A DNA stretch of 64,000 nt from an uncultured Roseobacter sp. (GTDB taxonomy: Bacteria; Pseudomonadota; Alphaproteobacteria; Rhodobacterales; Rhodobacteraceae). Shown piece after piece: positions 53,896 to 63,150 of the stretch. The DNA lies in NCBI RefSeq assembly GCF_947499265.1, contig NZ_CANMNK010000001.1, positions 457,001 through 521,000 of the forward strand. The letters are read 5' to 3'. The notes under the pieces are model-generated. The model made no database searches. It saw nothing but the letters and a program-made list of their open reading frames with translations, and was not told where the DNA came from. Positions within the stretch are counted from its first letter, which is position 1, and the number at the start of each line of letters is the position of its first letter. The position numbers and the translations under genes are program-made.

Positions 53896-55259
53896 GTTTG
53901 GAAATCCCCTTTTGGCTTGACCCATGCTAACAGGATCAGCCCAAGAATAAACAGCCCCGCGACAGGTGTAATGCCCAAGCGCTGGCTGCCGCTGATATCG
54001 CTGGCCAATGCGATGAGCGCAGGCGCTAAAAAAGATGTGGCTTTGCCGGAAAGTGCATAGAGACCAAAGGCTTCGGTCATCCGGTGCGGATCTGCCTGAT
54101 GGGTCATCATGTTGCGCGATGACGCCTGCAGAACACCGCCTGCTGCCCCGATCAGCGCACCTGCCACATAGAACATGATGTCTGGCAGCGAAGATCCCTC
54201 AGACAGGGTGACGCCCAGAACCGATGTTGGCGTCAGCGAGATGATCAGGCCGGATGTCAGGATCAGCGCGATACAGCAGGTCACAATAACGGGTTTGGGA
54301 CCGATGCGGCGGTCAATGCGCCCGCCGACCCAGCAGAAAAACGCCCCGCTGATGGCGGCGAGAATGCCGAACACACCGATTTCCGTGATCGACCAGTTCA
54401 GCACCCCCAGCGCGTAGATGCCGCCAAAGGTGTAGAGCCCGTTGAGCGCGTCGCGATAGAACATCGATGAACCGAGATAGGCGAGAAGCGAGGGGTGTTG
54501 CGGCAGGTTTTTCAACGTGCGCCAAAGGTCGCGCACGCCCGCGCCCAGTTTGAATACCGTGGCGTTGGGGTCTACGCGGTCCCTTGTGTAAAGAAAGAAG
54601 GGGATCATGAAGACGGCAAACCAGAGGGCCGTGAGCGGCCCCACAATGCGGGTGTCTGCGCCGGTCTCGACATTGAGCCCGAAAAGCGGCGTCAGACCTG
54701 CAATCGTCCGCCCGGTGTCCCCCGCCTGAAACAGCGCCAGCATCAGGATCAGCGCGAGCACGCCGCCCAGATAGCCAAAGGCCCAGCCCGAGCCGGAGAT
54801 GCGTCCGCGCTCATTTGGGTCATCGTGCAATTCGGGCAGGTAGGAATTGGTGAAAATCGTGGTGAACTCCATGCCAATAAGGCCGATACCGAAGAAAAAC
54901 AGCGCCCAGATGACGGAGAAATCGTCGGGCGCGGTCCACCACAGCCCGCCCGCGCCAACCACGTAGAGGGCAGAGAAAAACCAGACCCACGGCAAGCGTT
55001 TGCCAGAGCTGTCAGCGACCGCACCGAGAATGGGGGCGAGGATCGCAATGCTGATCCCTGCCGCTGTCAGCCCATATCCCCAATAAGCCTGCGCCTGCGC
55101 TTTGGCCGCCGCCACATCCATACCCTCTGCGACCAGAGCTGCGGTCGCGGTCTGGGCAAAATACGGGCCAAAGATGAAGGTCAGCAACAGCGTGTTGTAG
55201 GGTTGGCTGGCCCAGTCAAAGAAGTACCACCCCCAGATGCGTTTGCGCGCGCTGATCAT
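53892..55259 (-). CDS. MFS transporter, UMF1/Atg22-like family
   Basis: A 455-residue membrane protein with about 12 segments. The beginning WGWYFFDWASQPYNTLLLTF is the hallmark of the UMF1 family, related to the yeast vacuolar amino-acid effluxer Atg22. The ATG at 55259 (MISARKRIWGW) is chosen over 55319. It is coupled to mepA; with the murein hydrolase and a phytase-like protein it might recover cell-wall products, but this is a guess. Confidence 0.87.
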   Translation of the reverse strand: MISARKRIWGWYFFDWASQPYNTLLLTFIFGPYFAQTATAALVAEGMDVAAAKAQAQAYWGYGLTAAGISIAILAPILGAVADSSGKRLPWVWFFSALYVVGAGGLWWTAPDDFSVIWALFFFGIGLIGMEFTTIFTNSYLPELHDDPNERGRISGSGWAFGYLGGVLALILMLALFQAGDTGRTIAGLTPLFGLNVETGADTRIVGPLTALWFAVFMIPFFLYTRDRVDPNATVFKLGAGVRDLWRTLKNLPQHPSLLAYLGSSMFYRDALNGLYTFGGIYALGVLNWSITEIGVFGILAAISGAFFCWVGGRIDRRIGPKPVIVTCCIALILTSGLIISLTPTSVLGVTLSEGSSLPDIMFYVAGALIGAAGGVLQASSRNMMTHQADPHRMTEAFGLYALSGKATSFLAPALIALASDISGSQRLGITPVAGLFILGLILLAWVKPKGDFQT

Positions 55260-55416
55260 TGGCCTGCCTGTGTCGCTGCTCTCGGTGGCAGGTAGAGCAG
55301 GCTGGCGCGGATCAGGCAAGCAAAGCTTTGAGCGGCGTCAACCATGACCGGCCTGTTGGTCTTGCTTATTTTAGGCGGCTTGCTTACTTGAGGCAGACGC
55401 AAAGAGAGGTCCGCCG

Positions 55417-55704
55417 ATGCAATCGCTGTTCGAAATCCTGATGCTGCTGCTGAACGTGCTGTGGTTCTTCATCATCGCCCATGTGATCATGAGCTGGTTG
55501 ATCAATTTTCAGGTGTTGAACACGCGGCAGCAGTTGGTGGCGCAGATCTGGTACGGGCTGAACCGTATCCTGGAGCCAATTTATGCGCCGGTTCGGCGGG
55601 TTCTGCCCAATATGGGGGGCATCGATCTGGCACCGCTGGCTGTTTTGTTGGGCGTTGCGATTCTGCGGATTGTCTTGGTGAACAACTACGGTCTGTTTCT
55701 CTGA
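55417..55704 (+). CDS. YggT family membrane protein
   Basis: A 95-residue membrane protein with two segments (about 7-25 and 62-88) and the conserved loop ILEPIYAPVRRVLPNMGGIDLAPL. YggT proteins are linked to osmotic stress and membrane or division sites, but the function is not settled. GAGG lies just upstream. It reads towards recQ, 133 bases away. Confidence 0.92.
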   Translation: MQSLFEILMLLLNVLWFFIIAHVIMSWLINFQVLNTRQQLVAQIWYGLNRILEPIYAPVRRVLPNMGGIDLAPLAVLLGVAILRIVLVNNYGLFL

Positions 55705-55783
55705 TTTCCAAAAGAGACCCGGCCAGAAACACGAACTGAGGCGGCAGTTTTTCGATGGCCGGTCGGTTGAGGGCTTGTTCACG

Positions 55784-55833
55784 ATTCCTTAGTGTGGGAC
55801 TCTGCAAAAAAGAGCAGAACCGACGTAAGGAAT
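55784..55833 (+). promoter_or_regulatory. Hairpin that covers the recQ ribosome binding site
   Basis: ATTCCTTA at 55784-55791 is the exact complement of TAAGGAAT at 55826-55833, which contains the recQ Shine-Dalgarno AAGGAA. Inside, TCTGC (55801-55805) pairs with GCAGA (55814-55818). The ATG follows five bases after the site. When formed, this structure should hide the ribosome binding site. Confidence 0.55.
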
Positions 55834-55837
55834 TCGG

Positions 55838-57883
55838 ATGTCAGGCGCGGCCAGGCTGTTACAGGATGTCTTTGGATTTGATGATTTTCGTCCTGGTCAG
55901 GGCGAGATTGTCGAGGCTGTTGCCGATGGCGAAAACGTGCTGGCCATCATGCCAACCGGTGGCGGTAAATCCCTTTGCTTTCAATTACCTGCCCTGATGC
56001 GGGATGGGGTGACGGTGGTGATCTCGCCGCTGATTGCCCTGATGCGCGATCAGGTTCGCGCCCTGCAGGAAGCTGGTGTCAGCGCGGGCGCCCTGACCTC
56101 GGGCAATACGCCGGAGGAAACGGACGCGGTATTTGAGGCGTTGGAGGCGGGTCGGCTCAAGCTGTTGTACATGGCGCCAGAGCGTTTGGCGGCGGGTGCA
56201 GCGGTTGGGTTGTTGCGCCGTGCGGGGGTCTCCCTGATTGCCGTGGATGAAGCGCATTGTGTGAGCCAATGGGGGCATGATTTCCGACCGGATTACCTGC
56301 GCATTGGTGCGCTGCGGCGTGATTTGAACGTCCCATTGGCGGCCTTTACCGCGACTGCGGACGCCGAAACGCAAGCAGAGATTGTCGAAAAGTTGTTCGA
56401 CGGTGTGGCACCCCGTGCTTTCCTGCGCGGGTTCGACCGACCCAACATTCATCTGGCCTTTGCCGCCAAGGATGGACCGCGGCGGCAAATTCTGGACTTT
56501 GCGGCAGCGCGCAAAGGGCAATCGGGGATCGTCTATTGCGGCACACGTGCCAAGACGGAAAGCCTGGCAGCCGCCCTGCGCGAAGCGGGGCATACAACAC
56601 TGCATTACCACGGCGGCATGGAAGCCGAAGACCGCCGCATCGCCGAGACCCGGTTTCAGCGCGAAGACGGGCTGATCGTAGTGGCCACCGTGGCTTTTGG
56701 CATGGGCGTCGATAAACCGGACATTCGCTGGGTCGCCCATGCGGACCTGCCCAAATCGATCGAGGCTTACTACCAGGAAATTGGGCGCGCAGGGCGCGAT
56801 GGCGCTCCGGCTGAAACGCTGACTTTGTTTGGCCCGGAAGATATTCGTTTGCGCCGGTCGCAGATCGACGAGGGGCTGGCATCGCCCGAACGACGTGCGG
56901 CCGATCACGGGCGGCTGAACGCGCTCTTGGGTTTGGCGGAAGCGCTGAAATGTCGACGTCGTACCCTGTTGCAGTATTTTGACGAAACCGATGTCTCTTG
57001 TGGCAATTGTGATCTGTGCGACCGCCCTGCAGATGTGTTTGATGGTACCACGGCGGTGCGCAAAGCGCTGTCTGCCATTTTACGCACGGATGAATGGTTT
57101 GGCGCTGGGCATCTGATCGATATTCTCACCGGAAATGAGACGGATAAAGTGCGCCAGCGTGGTCACCAGACCCTGCCAACCTATGGCGTTGGCACAGAAT
57201 ATGACCGGCGGCAGTGGCAGGCGATTTTCCGTCAAATGATGGGACATGATCTGGTGCGTCCGGATCCGGAACGCCATGGCGCGTTGCGGATGACGGACGC
57301 GGCGCTGCCGCTTTTGCGGGATGAGACCTCAATTGAGCTGAGACGTGATAGCATTCGTGCCGCCGCCTCAACCCGGCGTCCGGCGGTCAAAGCCATGGTC
57401 TCAGAGGAAGATGCCCCGCTATTGTCTGCGCTTAAAGCCAAGCGCCGGGCCTTCGCCGAAGCGGCAAAAGCCCCCGCTTATGTGATTTTCAATGATCGCA
57501 CGCTGATCGAAATGGCGGAAACGCGACCGCAATCCTTGGATGACATGGCGCGCATCGGCGGGGTTGGGGCAAAGAAACTAGAGCGCTATGGCGCGGCCTT
57601 TCTCGAAGTGATCGTCGGTGAGGCGCAGCAAATGCACCCGACACGGCGTAAACTGGCGGGGCGCGAAGCGGGCACCGTTTACGACCGGCTGCTGGCGGTG
57701 CAGGCGGATTTGACCCGCGGTGCGGATGGCGTCGAGAAACCGTTGAGTTGTTCGGCTTCGCTGCTGGCGAAGGTGGCACAGATGCGTAACGCCGACCCTT
57801 CTGCGCTGGAGCGATTGCTGGGAGACAGGCGGGCGGAACGATTTGGCCCCGCTTTTCTGGACGTGTTGCGGGAGGCGAGCTAA
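55838..57883 (+). CDS. recQ: ATP-dependent DNA helicase RecQ
   Basis: A 681-residue 3'-5' helicase for recombination repair. Walker A is in MPTGGGKSLCFQLPA, the DEAH box in AVDEAHCVSQWGHDFRPDY, and motif VI in GRAGRDG. The zinc-binding cysteines are in the stretch around CRRRTLLQYF and CGNCDLC. A winged helix follows, and one HRDC domain lies at about 520-600. Length and layout are normal. A hairpin in the leader may regulate it. Confidence 0.96.
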   Translation: MSGAARLLQDVFGFDDFRPGQGEIVEAVADGENVLAIMPTGGGKSLCFQLPALMRDGVTVVISPLIALMRDQVRALQEAGVSAGALTSGNTPEETDAVFEALEAGRLKLLYMAPERLAAGAAVGLLRRAGVSLIAVDEAHCVSQWGHDFRPDYLRIGALRRDLNVPLAAFTATADAETQAEIVEKLFDGVAPRAFLRGFDRPNIHLAFAAKDGPRRQILDFAAARKGQSGIVYCGTRAKTESLAAALREAGHTTLHYHGGMEAEDRRIAETRFQREDGLIVVATVAFGMGVDKPDIRWVAHADLPKSIEAYYQEIGRAGRDGAPAETLTLFGPEDIRLRRSQIDEGLASPERRAADHGRLNALLGLAEALKCRRRTLLQYFDETDVSCGNCDLCDRPADVFDGTTAVRKALSAILRTDEWFGAGHLIDILTGNETDKVRQRGHQTLPTYGVGTEYDRRQWQAIFRQMMGHDLVRPDPERHGALRMTDAALPLLRDETSIELRRDSIRAAASTRRPAVKAMVSEEDAPLLSALKAKRRAFAEAAKAPAYVIFNDRTLIEMAETRPQSLDDMARIGGVGAKKLERYGAAFLEVIVGEAQQMHPTRRKLAGREAGTVYDRLLAVQADLTRGADGVEKPLSCSASLLAKVAQMRNADPSALERLLGDRRAERFGPAFLDVLREAS

Positions 57884-57935
57884 GTCATCGCGCAAGGGCG
57901 CCGCGCGCAGGACAGGCAAGATGGGGGAGATAGGT

Positions 57936-58715
57936 ATGTTGGTGGTAATTTCGCCGGCCAAGCGTTTGGATTGGGCAGAACGGGGCGTTCAGACAACCGA
58001 ACCGGTTTTTCAGGAAGATGCGGTCAGACTGGCCAAAACCGCGCGCAATCTCACCTTGGGAAATCTGCGGCGTTTGATGGATTTGTCGGATGATCTTGCC
58101 CGGCTCAACCGCGATCGTTTTGCCGCTTTTGAGGATGCGCCTGAGACTGAGGTTACACGCCCGGCCGCGCTGGCTTTTGCCGGAGACACGTATCAGGGGC
58201 TGCAGGCAGACAGTCTGGATGAGGACGATCTGGCCTGGGCGCAGGAGCATTTGCGGATTTTGTCGGGCCTTTATGGGTTGCTGAAACCTCTGGACGCCAT
58301 TCAACCGTATCGCCTGGAAATGGGCAGCCGGTTGAAGACGCGGCGGGGTAAGACCCTCTATGAGTATTGGCGCGACGGCTTGTCCAAGGCGCTGAACGCG
58401 CAGGCGAAAGTGGTCGATACCGATACGCTGGTGAACTGCGCCAGCCAGGAATATTTTGGTGCGGTCGCGCCAAATGCCCTGAAACTGCGCGTCATCACGC
58501 CCGCCTTCATGGAGGATAAAGGTGATGGGAAGCGGCCAAAAACCGTCAGCTTTTTCGCAAAGAAAGCCCGCGGTGCCATGGCACGCCATATCGTTCAAAA
58601 CAGGCTGACTTCACCTGAGGATTTGCAAGATTTCGACCACGAGGGATATCAGTATCGCGCAGATTTATCCGTTGTAGACAATCCTGTCTTTGTCAGACCC
58701 TATCCAACAGCCTGA
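57936..58715 (+). CDS. yaaA: Peroxide stress protein YaaA (DUF328)
   Basis: A 259-residue protein of the YaaA family, which in E. coli lowers free iron during hydrogen peroxide stress. The start MLVVISPAKRLD (ATG 57936, GGGGGAGA upstream) is the family's usual one, so the longer frame from 57843 inside recQ is not used. Other family stretches are FAGDTYQGL and LSGLYGLLKPLDAIQPYRLEMG. Its end overlaps the hybrid kinase gene by 16 bases in convergent fashion. Confidence 0.94.
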   Translation: MLVVISPAKRLDWAERGVQTTEPVFQEDAVRLAKTARNLTLGNLRRLMDLSDDLARLNRDRFAAFEDAPETEVTRPAALAFAGDTYQGLQADSLDEDDLAWAQEHLRILSGLYGLLKPLDAIQPYRLEMGSRLKTRRGKTLYEYWRDGLSKALNAQAKVVDTDTLVNCASQEYFGAVAPNALKLRVITPAFMEDKGDGKRPKTVSFFAKKARGAMARHIVQNRLTSPEDLQDFDHEGYQYRADLSVVDNPVFVRPYPTA

Positions 58716-60997
58716 TCCGGCAGTTCGGGGCGCGGATTGACCGCATCCGCCGGACAATAAGCCATGATGTGTGTGTGCATCTCCGCCTTGCGCACGGGCT
58801 TGGACATGTAATGATCGAGACCAACCGCGAGTATTTCCTTGCTGTCTCCCTGCATGGCGTGGGCGGTCAAGGCGATGATCGGCACGTGATCACCGGTGCC
58901 TTCTTCTGCTTTGCGAATGGTTTGCGTAGCCTCTTTGCCGTCCATTCGCGGCATCGAGATATCCATGAAGATAAGGTCCGGCACGAAAGATTTGTGGGCC
59001 TCCACAGCTTCCAGCCCGTCATTTGCAAACTTCAGATCAACATCAAAGTCCTTGAGCATTTTGCGCAAGACCAGCTGATTGGTTTTGTTGTCTTCTGCCG
59101 CCAGAACCCGCATGCGTCGTGGACCGGTTTGCGGCGTTTCAATCTCTTCAAGAGCGGGTTTTTCGGCGGCCGTTTTGACCACTTCAAGAGGGGGATCAGC
59201 CGCCTTGCCACGCTTATGGGAAAATGTCGGTACGTCCAACTCGGGCAGTTGATCGGGGTTGTCTTCAACCTCTTCCACTTCAGCTGAGGACAGCCATTGC
59301 AGTATTTCGCGACGTGGAAACGGGCGCGGCGCAATGGAATTGACGGCGTCTTTCCCCGGATCGGCCTGCGCATGCCCGACATTGGAACTGAGCAGGACCA
59401 TCGGCATTTCGTGCCCCGCCTTGCGCGCGGTTTCGGCGAACTCCAACCCGTTCATATCGGGCATGATGTGGTCGACCAGCACGATGTCCACGCTGCGGTC
59501 CAGCAGGGCCAGCGCGCTGGCGGCATCCGGGCATGAGGTTACCTTCAATCCGAGCGCTTCGATCTGTTGGCTCAGAATGTGCAGGTTGGGTTCAAAATCA
59601 TCGACCACCATCACATGCCGCAGCGATGGTGGCAGCGCCGGAGTGTCAGGCTTGACCTCCTCGGCACCTTCAAAGGTAACCTCAAAGCCAAAGCACGAGC
59701 CTACACCCTCCTCTGAGGTCAGCCAGATTTTACCGCCCATCATGTTGATCAGGTGTTTTGTGATCGACAGGCCAAGCCCGGTGCCATCGAACTGACGATT
59801 TCGCTCATTTTCCACCTGGTTGAACTGGCCAAAGACATGATCGATCATATCTTCCGGAATGCCGATGCCGGTGTCTTCCACGGTGACGCTGAGCGTATAT
59901 TTCTTGCTCGTATCGTCCAGCGCACCCCGCACTTTCACGATGACATGGCCCTGCTGCGTGAACTTCACGGCATTGCCCATCAGGTTGGTCAGAATCTGCC
60001 GCAACCGGCCCGGATCGCCGATGAAGCGCGAGGGCAGGAACATGTCATAGTCGAGCGCCAGCATCAGGCCCTTATCGCGGGCCGAGGACTGCAGCAGCAT
60101 AATGATTTCAAGGATCGATTGCTCAAGATCGAAGGGTTCCGGATGAAGCTGCAGACGTTCCGCTTCGATCTTGGAGTAGTCGAGCACGTCGTTGATGATG
60201 ACCAACAGCGCCTCGCCCGAGTTCTTGATCGTGTCGACATAAAGCCGTTGTTCTTCGGTCAGGGGCGTGTCGACCAGTACATCCGCCATGCCGACAACGC
60301 CGTTCATCGGCGTCCGAATCTCGTGGCTCATATTGGCGAGGAATGCCGATTTTGCCCGGTTCGCAGCCTCCGCACTCTTGCGGGCGGCCTTCAGCTTCTT
60401 CTCATATTCAACGGTTTCGGTGATGTTGAGCCCCAGCGAGATGATGTCGCCATCCGGCCCCCGTTGGTCGATCATCTTGATGTATTCGCCATTCCACAGG
60501 CGAATGACCACCGGTTCCGGTTCCGGGCTCTGCACCCGTTCGATCATATTCTGGCGCCAGTCGGCGGGTTTCATATCGCCGATGTTGACGATGCCCTCAT
60601 CCGTCAGCACCTGCAGGATGGTGACGTAATTCACCCCTGGTTTGATCTCTTCAAGCTTGTCGAAAACGGCCAGATATGACCGGTTCGCCATGATCATTTC
60701 CAGACCCGGCGTGAAGAACGCAAAGCCGTCATTGATGGTTTCGATCGAGTGCCACAGCCGTCGTTCGACCAACTCGATCTTTTCATGGGCGGCGGAAAGG
60801 TCGGATTTGACGCGCTGGTTTTCATTCCGGACCGTGGCCACTTCGGCACGGGTTTCGACGATTTCATGCGAGAGCTGCTTGGCGTGTTCGCCAAGTTTTC
60901 TGTTGGCGGCAAAAAGCTCCGCCTGCTTGAGTTCAAGCAGGCGTTCTGCGGCCAATCTGCCACGCCGTTCTTCTGCCAATTTGTTGGCAAGACTCAT
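58700..60997 (-). CDS. Hybrid sensor histidine kinase with two receiver domains
   Basis: A 765-residue soluble kinase. A coiled coil (about 1-80) leads to a PAS-like domain (82-200), a HisKA domain with His225 (NMSHEIRTP), a HATPase domain (330-445) and two receivers. Receiver 1 (460-570) has Asp466, Asp467 and Asp509 but Arg558 where the invariant Lys should be. Receiver 2 (628-745) is complete with Asp679. No membrane segments are seen. The partner regulator is not in the window. Confidence 0.92.
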   Translation of the reverse strand: MSLANKLAEERRGRLAAERLLELKQAELFAANRKLGEHAKQLSHEIVETRAEVATVRNENQRVKSDLSAAHEKIELVERRLWHSIETINDGFAFFTPGLEMIMANRSYLAVFDKLEEIKPGVNYVTILQVLTDEGIVNIGDMKPADWRQNMIERVQSPEPEPVVIRLWNGEYIKMIDQRGPDGDIISLGLNITETVEYEKKLKAARKSAEAANRAKSAFLANMSHEIRTPMNGVVGMADVLVDTPLTEEQRLYVDTIKNSGEALLVIINDVLDYSKIEAERLQLHPEPFDLEQSILEIIMLLQSSARDKGLMLALDYDMFLPSRFIGDPGRLRQILTNLMGNAVKFTQQGHVIVKVRGALDDTSKKYTLSVTVEDTGIGIPEDMIDHVFGQFNQVENERNRQFDGTGLGLSITKHLINMMGGKIWLTSEEGVGSCFGFEVTFEGAEEVKPDTPALPPSLRHVMVVDDFEPNLHILSQQIEALGLKVTSCPDAASALALLDRSVDIVLVDHIMPDMNGLEFAETARKAGHEMPMVLLSSNVGHAQADPGKDAVNSIAPRPFPRREILQWLSSAEVEEVEDNPDQLPELDVPTFSHKRGKAADPPLEVVKTAAEKPALEEIETPQTGPRRMRVLAAEDNKTNQLVLRKMLKDFDVDLKFANDGLEAVEAHKSFVPDLIFMDISMPRMDGKEATQTIRKAEEGTGDHVPIIALTAHAMQGDSKEILAVGLDHYMSKPVRKAEMHTHIMAYCPADAVNPRPELPDQAVG

Positions 60998-61107
60998 CCG
61001 ACCACCGGCATTTCCAATCCTTTTGCATAGATTGGCATGCGCAGGGTGAATATCTGTTTAACTCAGACGTCAGGGCCGAGCGGGCGTTGAGCCCGATGGT
61101 CAGCGGA

Positions 61108-63150
61108 TCAGCGGCGGCCCTCACGCAACCACGCCGCGGTGATCAAAGCGGCGGATAACAACAGGACAAGCCAGCCGGGCAAAAGACCGGTCTGACGTAC
61201 ATCGCGGGTTTCAAACGCATCGCGTGGGGTCAGGCCGATCCACCCGCGCCCGGCGGCAGGCCTGCCAACGCGGATATTGCGCAGGCGTGGCAGGCCTTCT
61301 TCGATGCGGACAACACCGCCGCGCAGGTCTTCGAGCACTGGCGCCATGACATCCCCGGTCGCAATGGTCTGTTCGAACTCGCGCGGCGCAGCAGGCCCCA
61401 GTCCGATCACGGCGTTCTGGTCTCCATTGGCCAGCCGATAGAGGCCGATTTCGGGTCCCTCAAAAATACCCTCAAAAACGCCGGGGCTGGTCTCCGTGAG
61501 CGACAATTCCGTCTCATTGCCCGAGGGGTCAGTGATCGTTAGCGGCGGTACGGTGTCTTCGAGCGTGCGGCGCTTGATCCGCATGGTCTGCCCTGTGGCT
61601 TCTGCGGTCAGCGATTCCTCTTCGAGCTCGGGCTCTTTCATCATCCAGTGCGCCAGCCTGCGCAGCAGTTCCAATTGCGGCCCACCGCCCTCATAGCCGC
61701 GATTCCACAGCCACGCGTGATCGGAGGCCAGCAAGGCGACACGGCCCTGATCCACCCGATCCAAGATAAGCAAGGGGCGTTCATTCACACCGGACATCAC
61801 GACGTTGCCGCGCGCTTGCGCGATATCAATCTGGCGCAGCCAACGCCCCCAGTCGCCATTGCCTGGCAGCTCGGTGGTAACCGGGTGCCGCTTGCCCAGA
61901 TCAGTGATGGCCGGCAGGTAGGGTTCATCGAGCACGCGCGCAGTAGGCGAAGCAGGTAGCACCGTGCCCAGCGGTGAGCGATAGATGCTATCGGCACCGG
62001 CAAAATCGGCACCGGCCGCCACCAGAACAGCGCCGCCTTGCCGGATGTAATTGGCCACATTGTCAAGATAGAGCGCGGGCAGGATCCCACGTCGCTTATA
62101 GCGATCAAAGATGATCAGGTCGAAATCATCGATCTTTTCCAGAAACAGTTCCCGCGTCGGAAAAGCGATGAGGCTGAGTTCGCTGACCGGGACGCCATCC
62201 TGCTTTTCAGGGGGGCGCAGGATGGTGAAATGCACCAGATCAACCGAGCTGTCGGATTTCAGCAGATTGCGCCAGGTACGTCCCCCGGGATGCGGCTCGC
62301 CGCTGACCAGCAACACGCGCAGGCGGTCGCGCACACCATTCATCTGGATCAGGGCGGTGTTGTTGCGATCGGTCAATTCGCCTGGTGCCACAGGCACGGT
62401 GAATTGGATCACGTTGCGCCCGCCGTGCGGCAAGGTCACAGGCAGTTCGATGTCCTGGCCCAGGGGCACCTCAAAGCGTTGCGGCGTGTCACCATCCACG
62501 GAGATTTCCAGCGGCGCCAGCCCGGTGCTTTCCGGTGCCGCGCCCATGTCCTCAATCCGCAGTGTCAGGGTGACCGGCTCGCCGATGATGGCAAAAGCGG
62601 GGGCGTTTCGAATGCTCAGGCGGCGGTCCCAGTCGGTGGATTTTCCAGTCAGCAACAGATGCATCGGGGCGGGCAGATCAACCGGCAGGTCGGCGTCATG
62701 AACCTGCCCATCGCTGAAGGCGAGAATTCCTGCGATCCGGGCACGGGGCTCTTCGGCCAAGGCGCTGGAAAGCTTTGTCATCAGCTGCGTGCCCGCGTCC
62801 CCCTCGCCATCGGGCACCATAATCCGGCGCACTTCAGTATTCGGGCGGGCGGCGATCTGTGCGGCAAGGCGATCTGCGGCGGATTTTGTCTGTTCCGGCC
62901 TGTCCGAGAGTGCCTGACTGGCGCTTTCGTCTTCCAGCAACATCACGATATCGGTCAGCGGTGCGCGATCTTCCTGCTGGTAAGAAGGGCCTGTCAACGC
63001 GCCGAGGATGACCATCGCGGCCAGCGCCCGCAGTGCCCAGCCGTTGAGCCCCCGCACCGCGGCCAATATCACGCCAATGGTGGCAATGACGGCAACCGCC
63101 GCGACAAGGCTCCAGGGGATGAGCGGGTCAAATATGATGCTGCCGGTCAT
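61108..63150 (-). CDS. Membrane protein of a MoxR/Bat-type cluster
   Basis: A 680-residue protein with two N-terminal membrane segments (about 10-55), a long periplasmic part and a C-terminal segment (about 657-675). The middle resembles glutamine-amidotransferase-like domains (DLIIFDRYKRRGILP, YIRQGGAVLVAAG). An early VWA-like fold (DIVMLLEDESASQ) lacks a clear metal site. It overlaps the next upstream gene by four bases. Such proteins accompany MoxR ATPases and DUF58 proteins. Confidence 0.8.
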   Translation of the reverse strand: MTGSIIFDPLIPWSLVAAVAVIATIGVILAAVRGLNGWALRALAAMVILGALTGPSYQQEDRAPLTDIVMLLEDESASQALSDRPEQTKSAADRLAAQIAARPNTEVRRIMVPDGEGDAGTQLMTKLSSALAEEPRARIAGILAFSDGQVHDADLPVDLPAPMHLLLTGKSTDWDRRLSIRNAPAFAIIGEPVTLTLRIEDMGAAPESTGLAPLEISVDGDTPQRFEVPLGQDIELPVTLPHGGRNVIQFTVPVAPGELTDRNNTALIQMNGVRDRLRVLLVSGEPHPGGRTWRNLLKSDSSVDLVHFTILRPPEKQDGVPVSELSLIAFPTRELFLEKIDDFDLIIFDRYKRRGILPALYLDNVANYIRQGGAVLVAAGADFAGADSIYRSPLGTVLPASPTARVLDEPYLPAITDLGKRHPVTTELPGNGDWGRWLRQIDIAQARGNVVMSGVNERPLLILDRVDQGRVALLASDHAWLWNRGYEGGGPQLELLRRLAHWMMKEPELEEESLTAEATGQTMRIKRRTLEDTVPPLTITDPSGNETELSLTETSPGVFEGIFEGPEIGLYRLANGDQNAVIGLGPAAPREFEQTIATGDVMAPVLEDLRGGVVRIEEGLPRLRNIRVGRPAAGRGWIGLTPRDAFETRDVRQTGLLPGWLVLLLSAALITAAWLREGRR

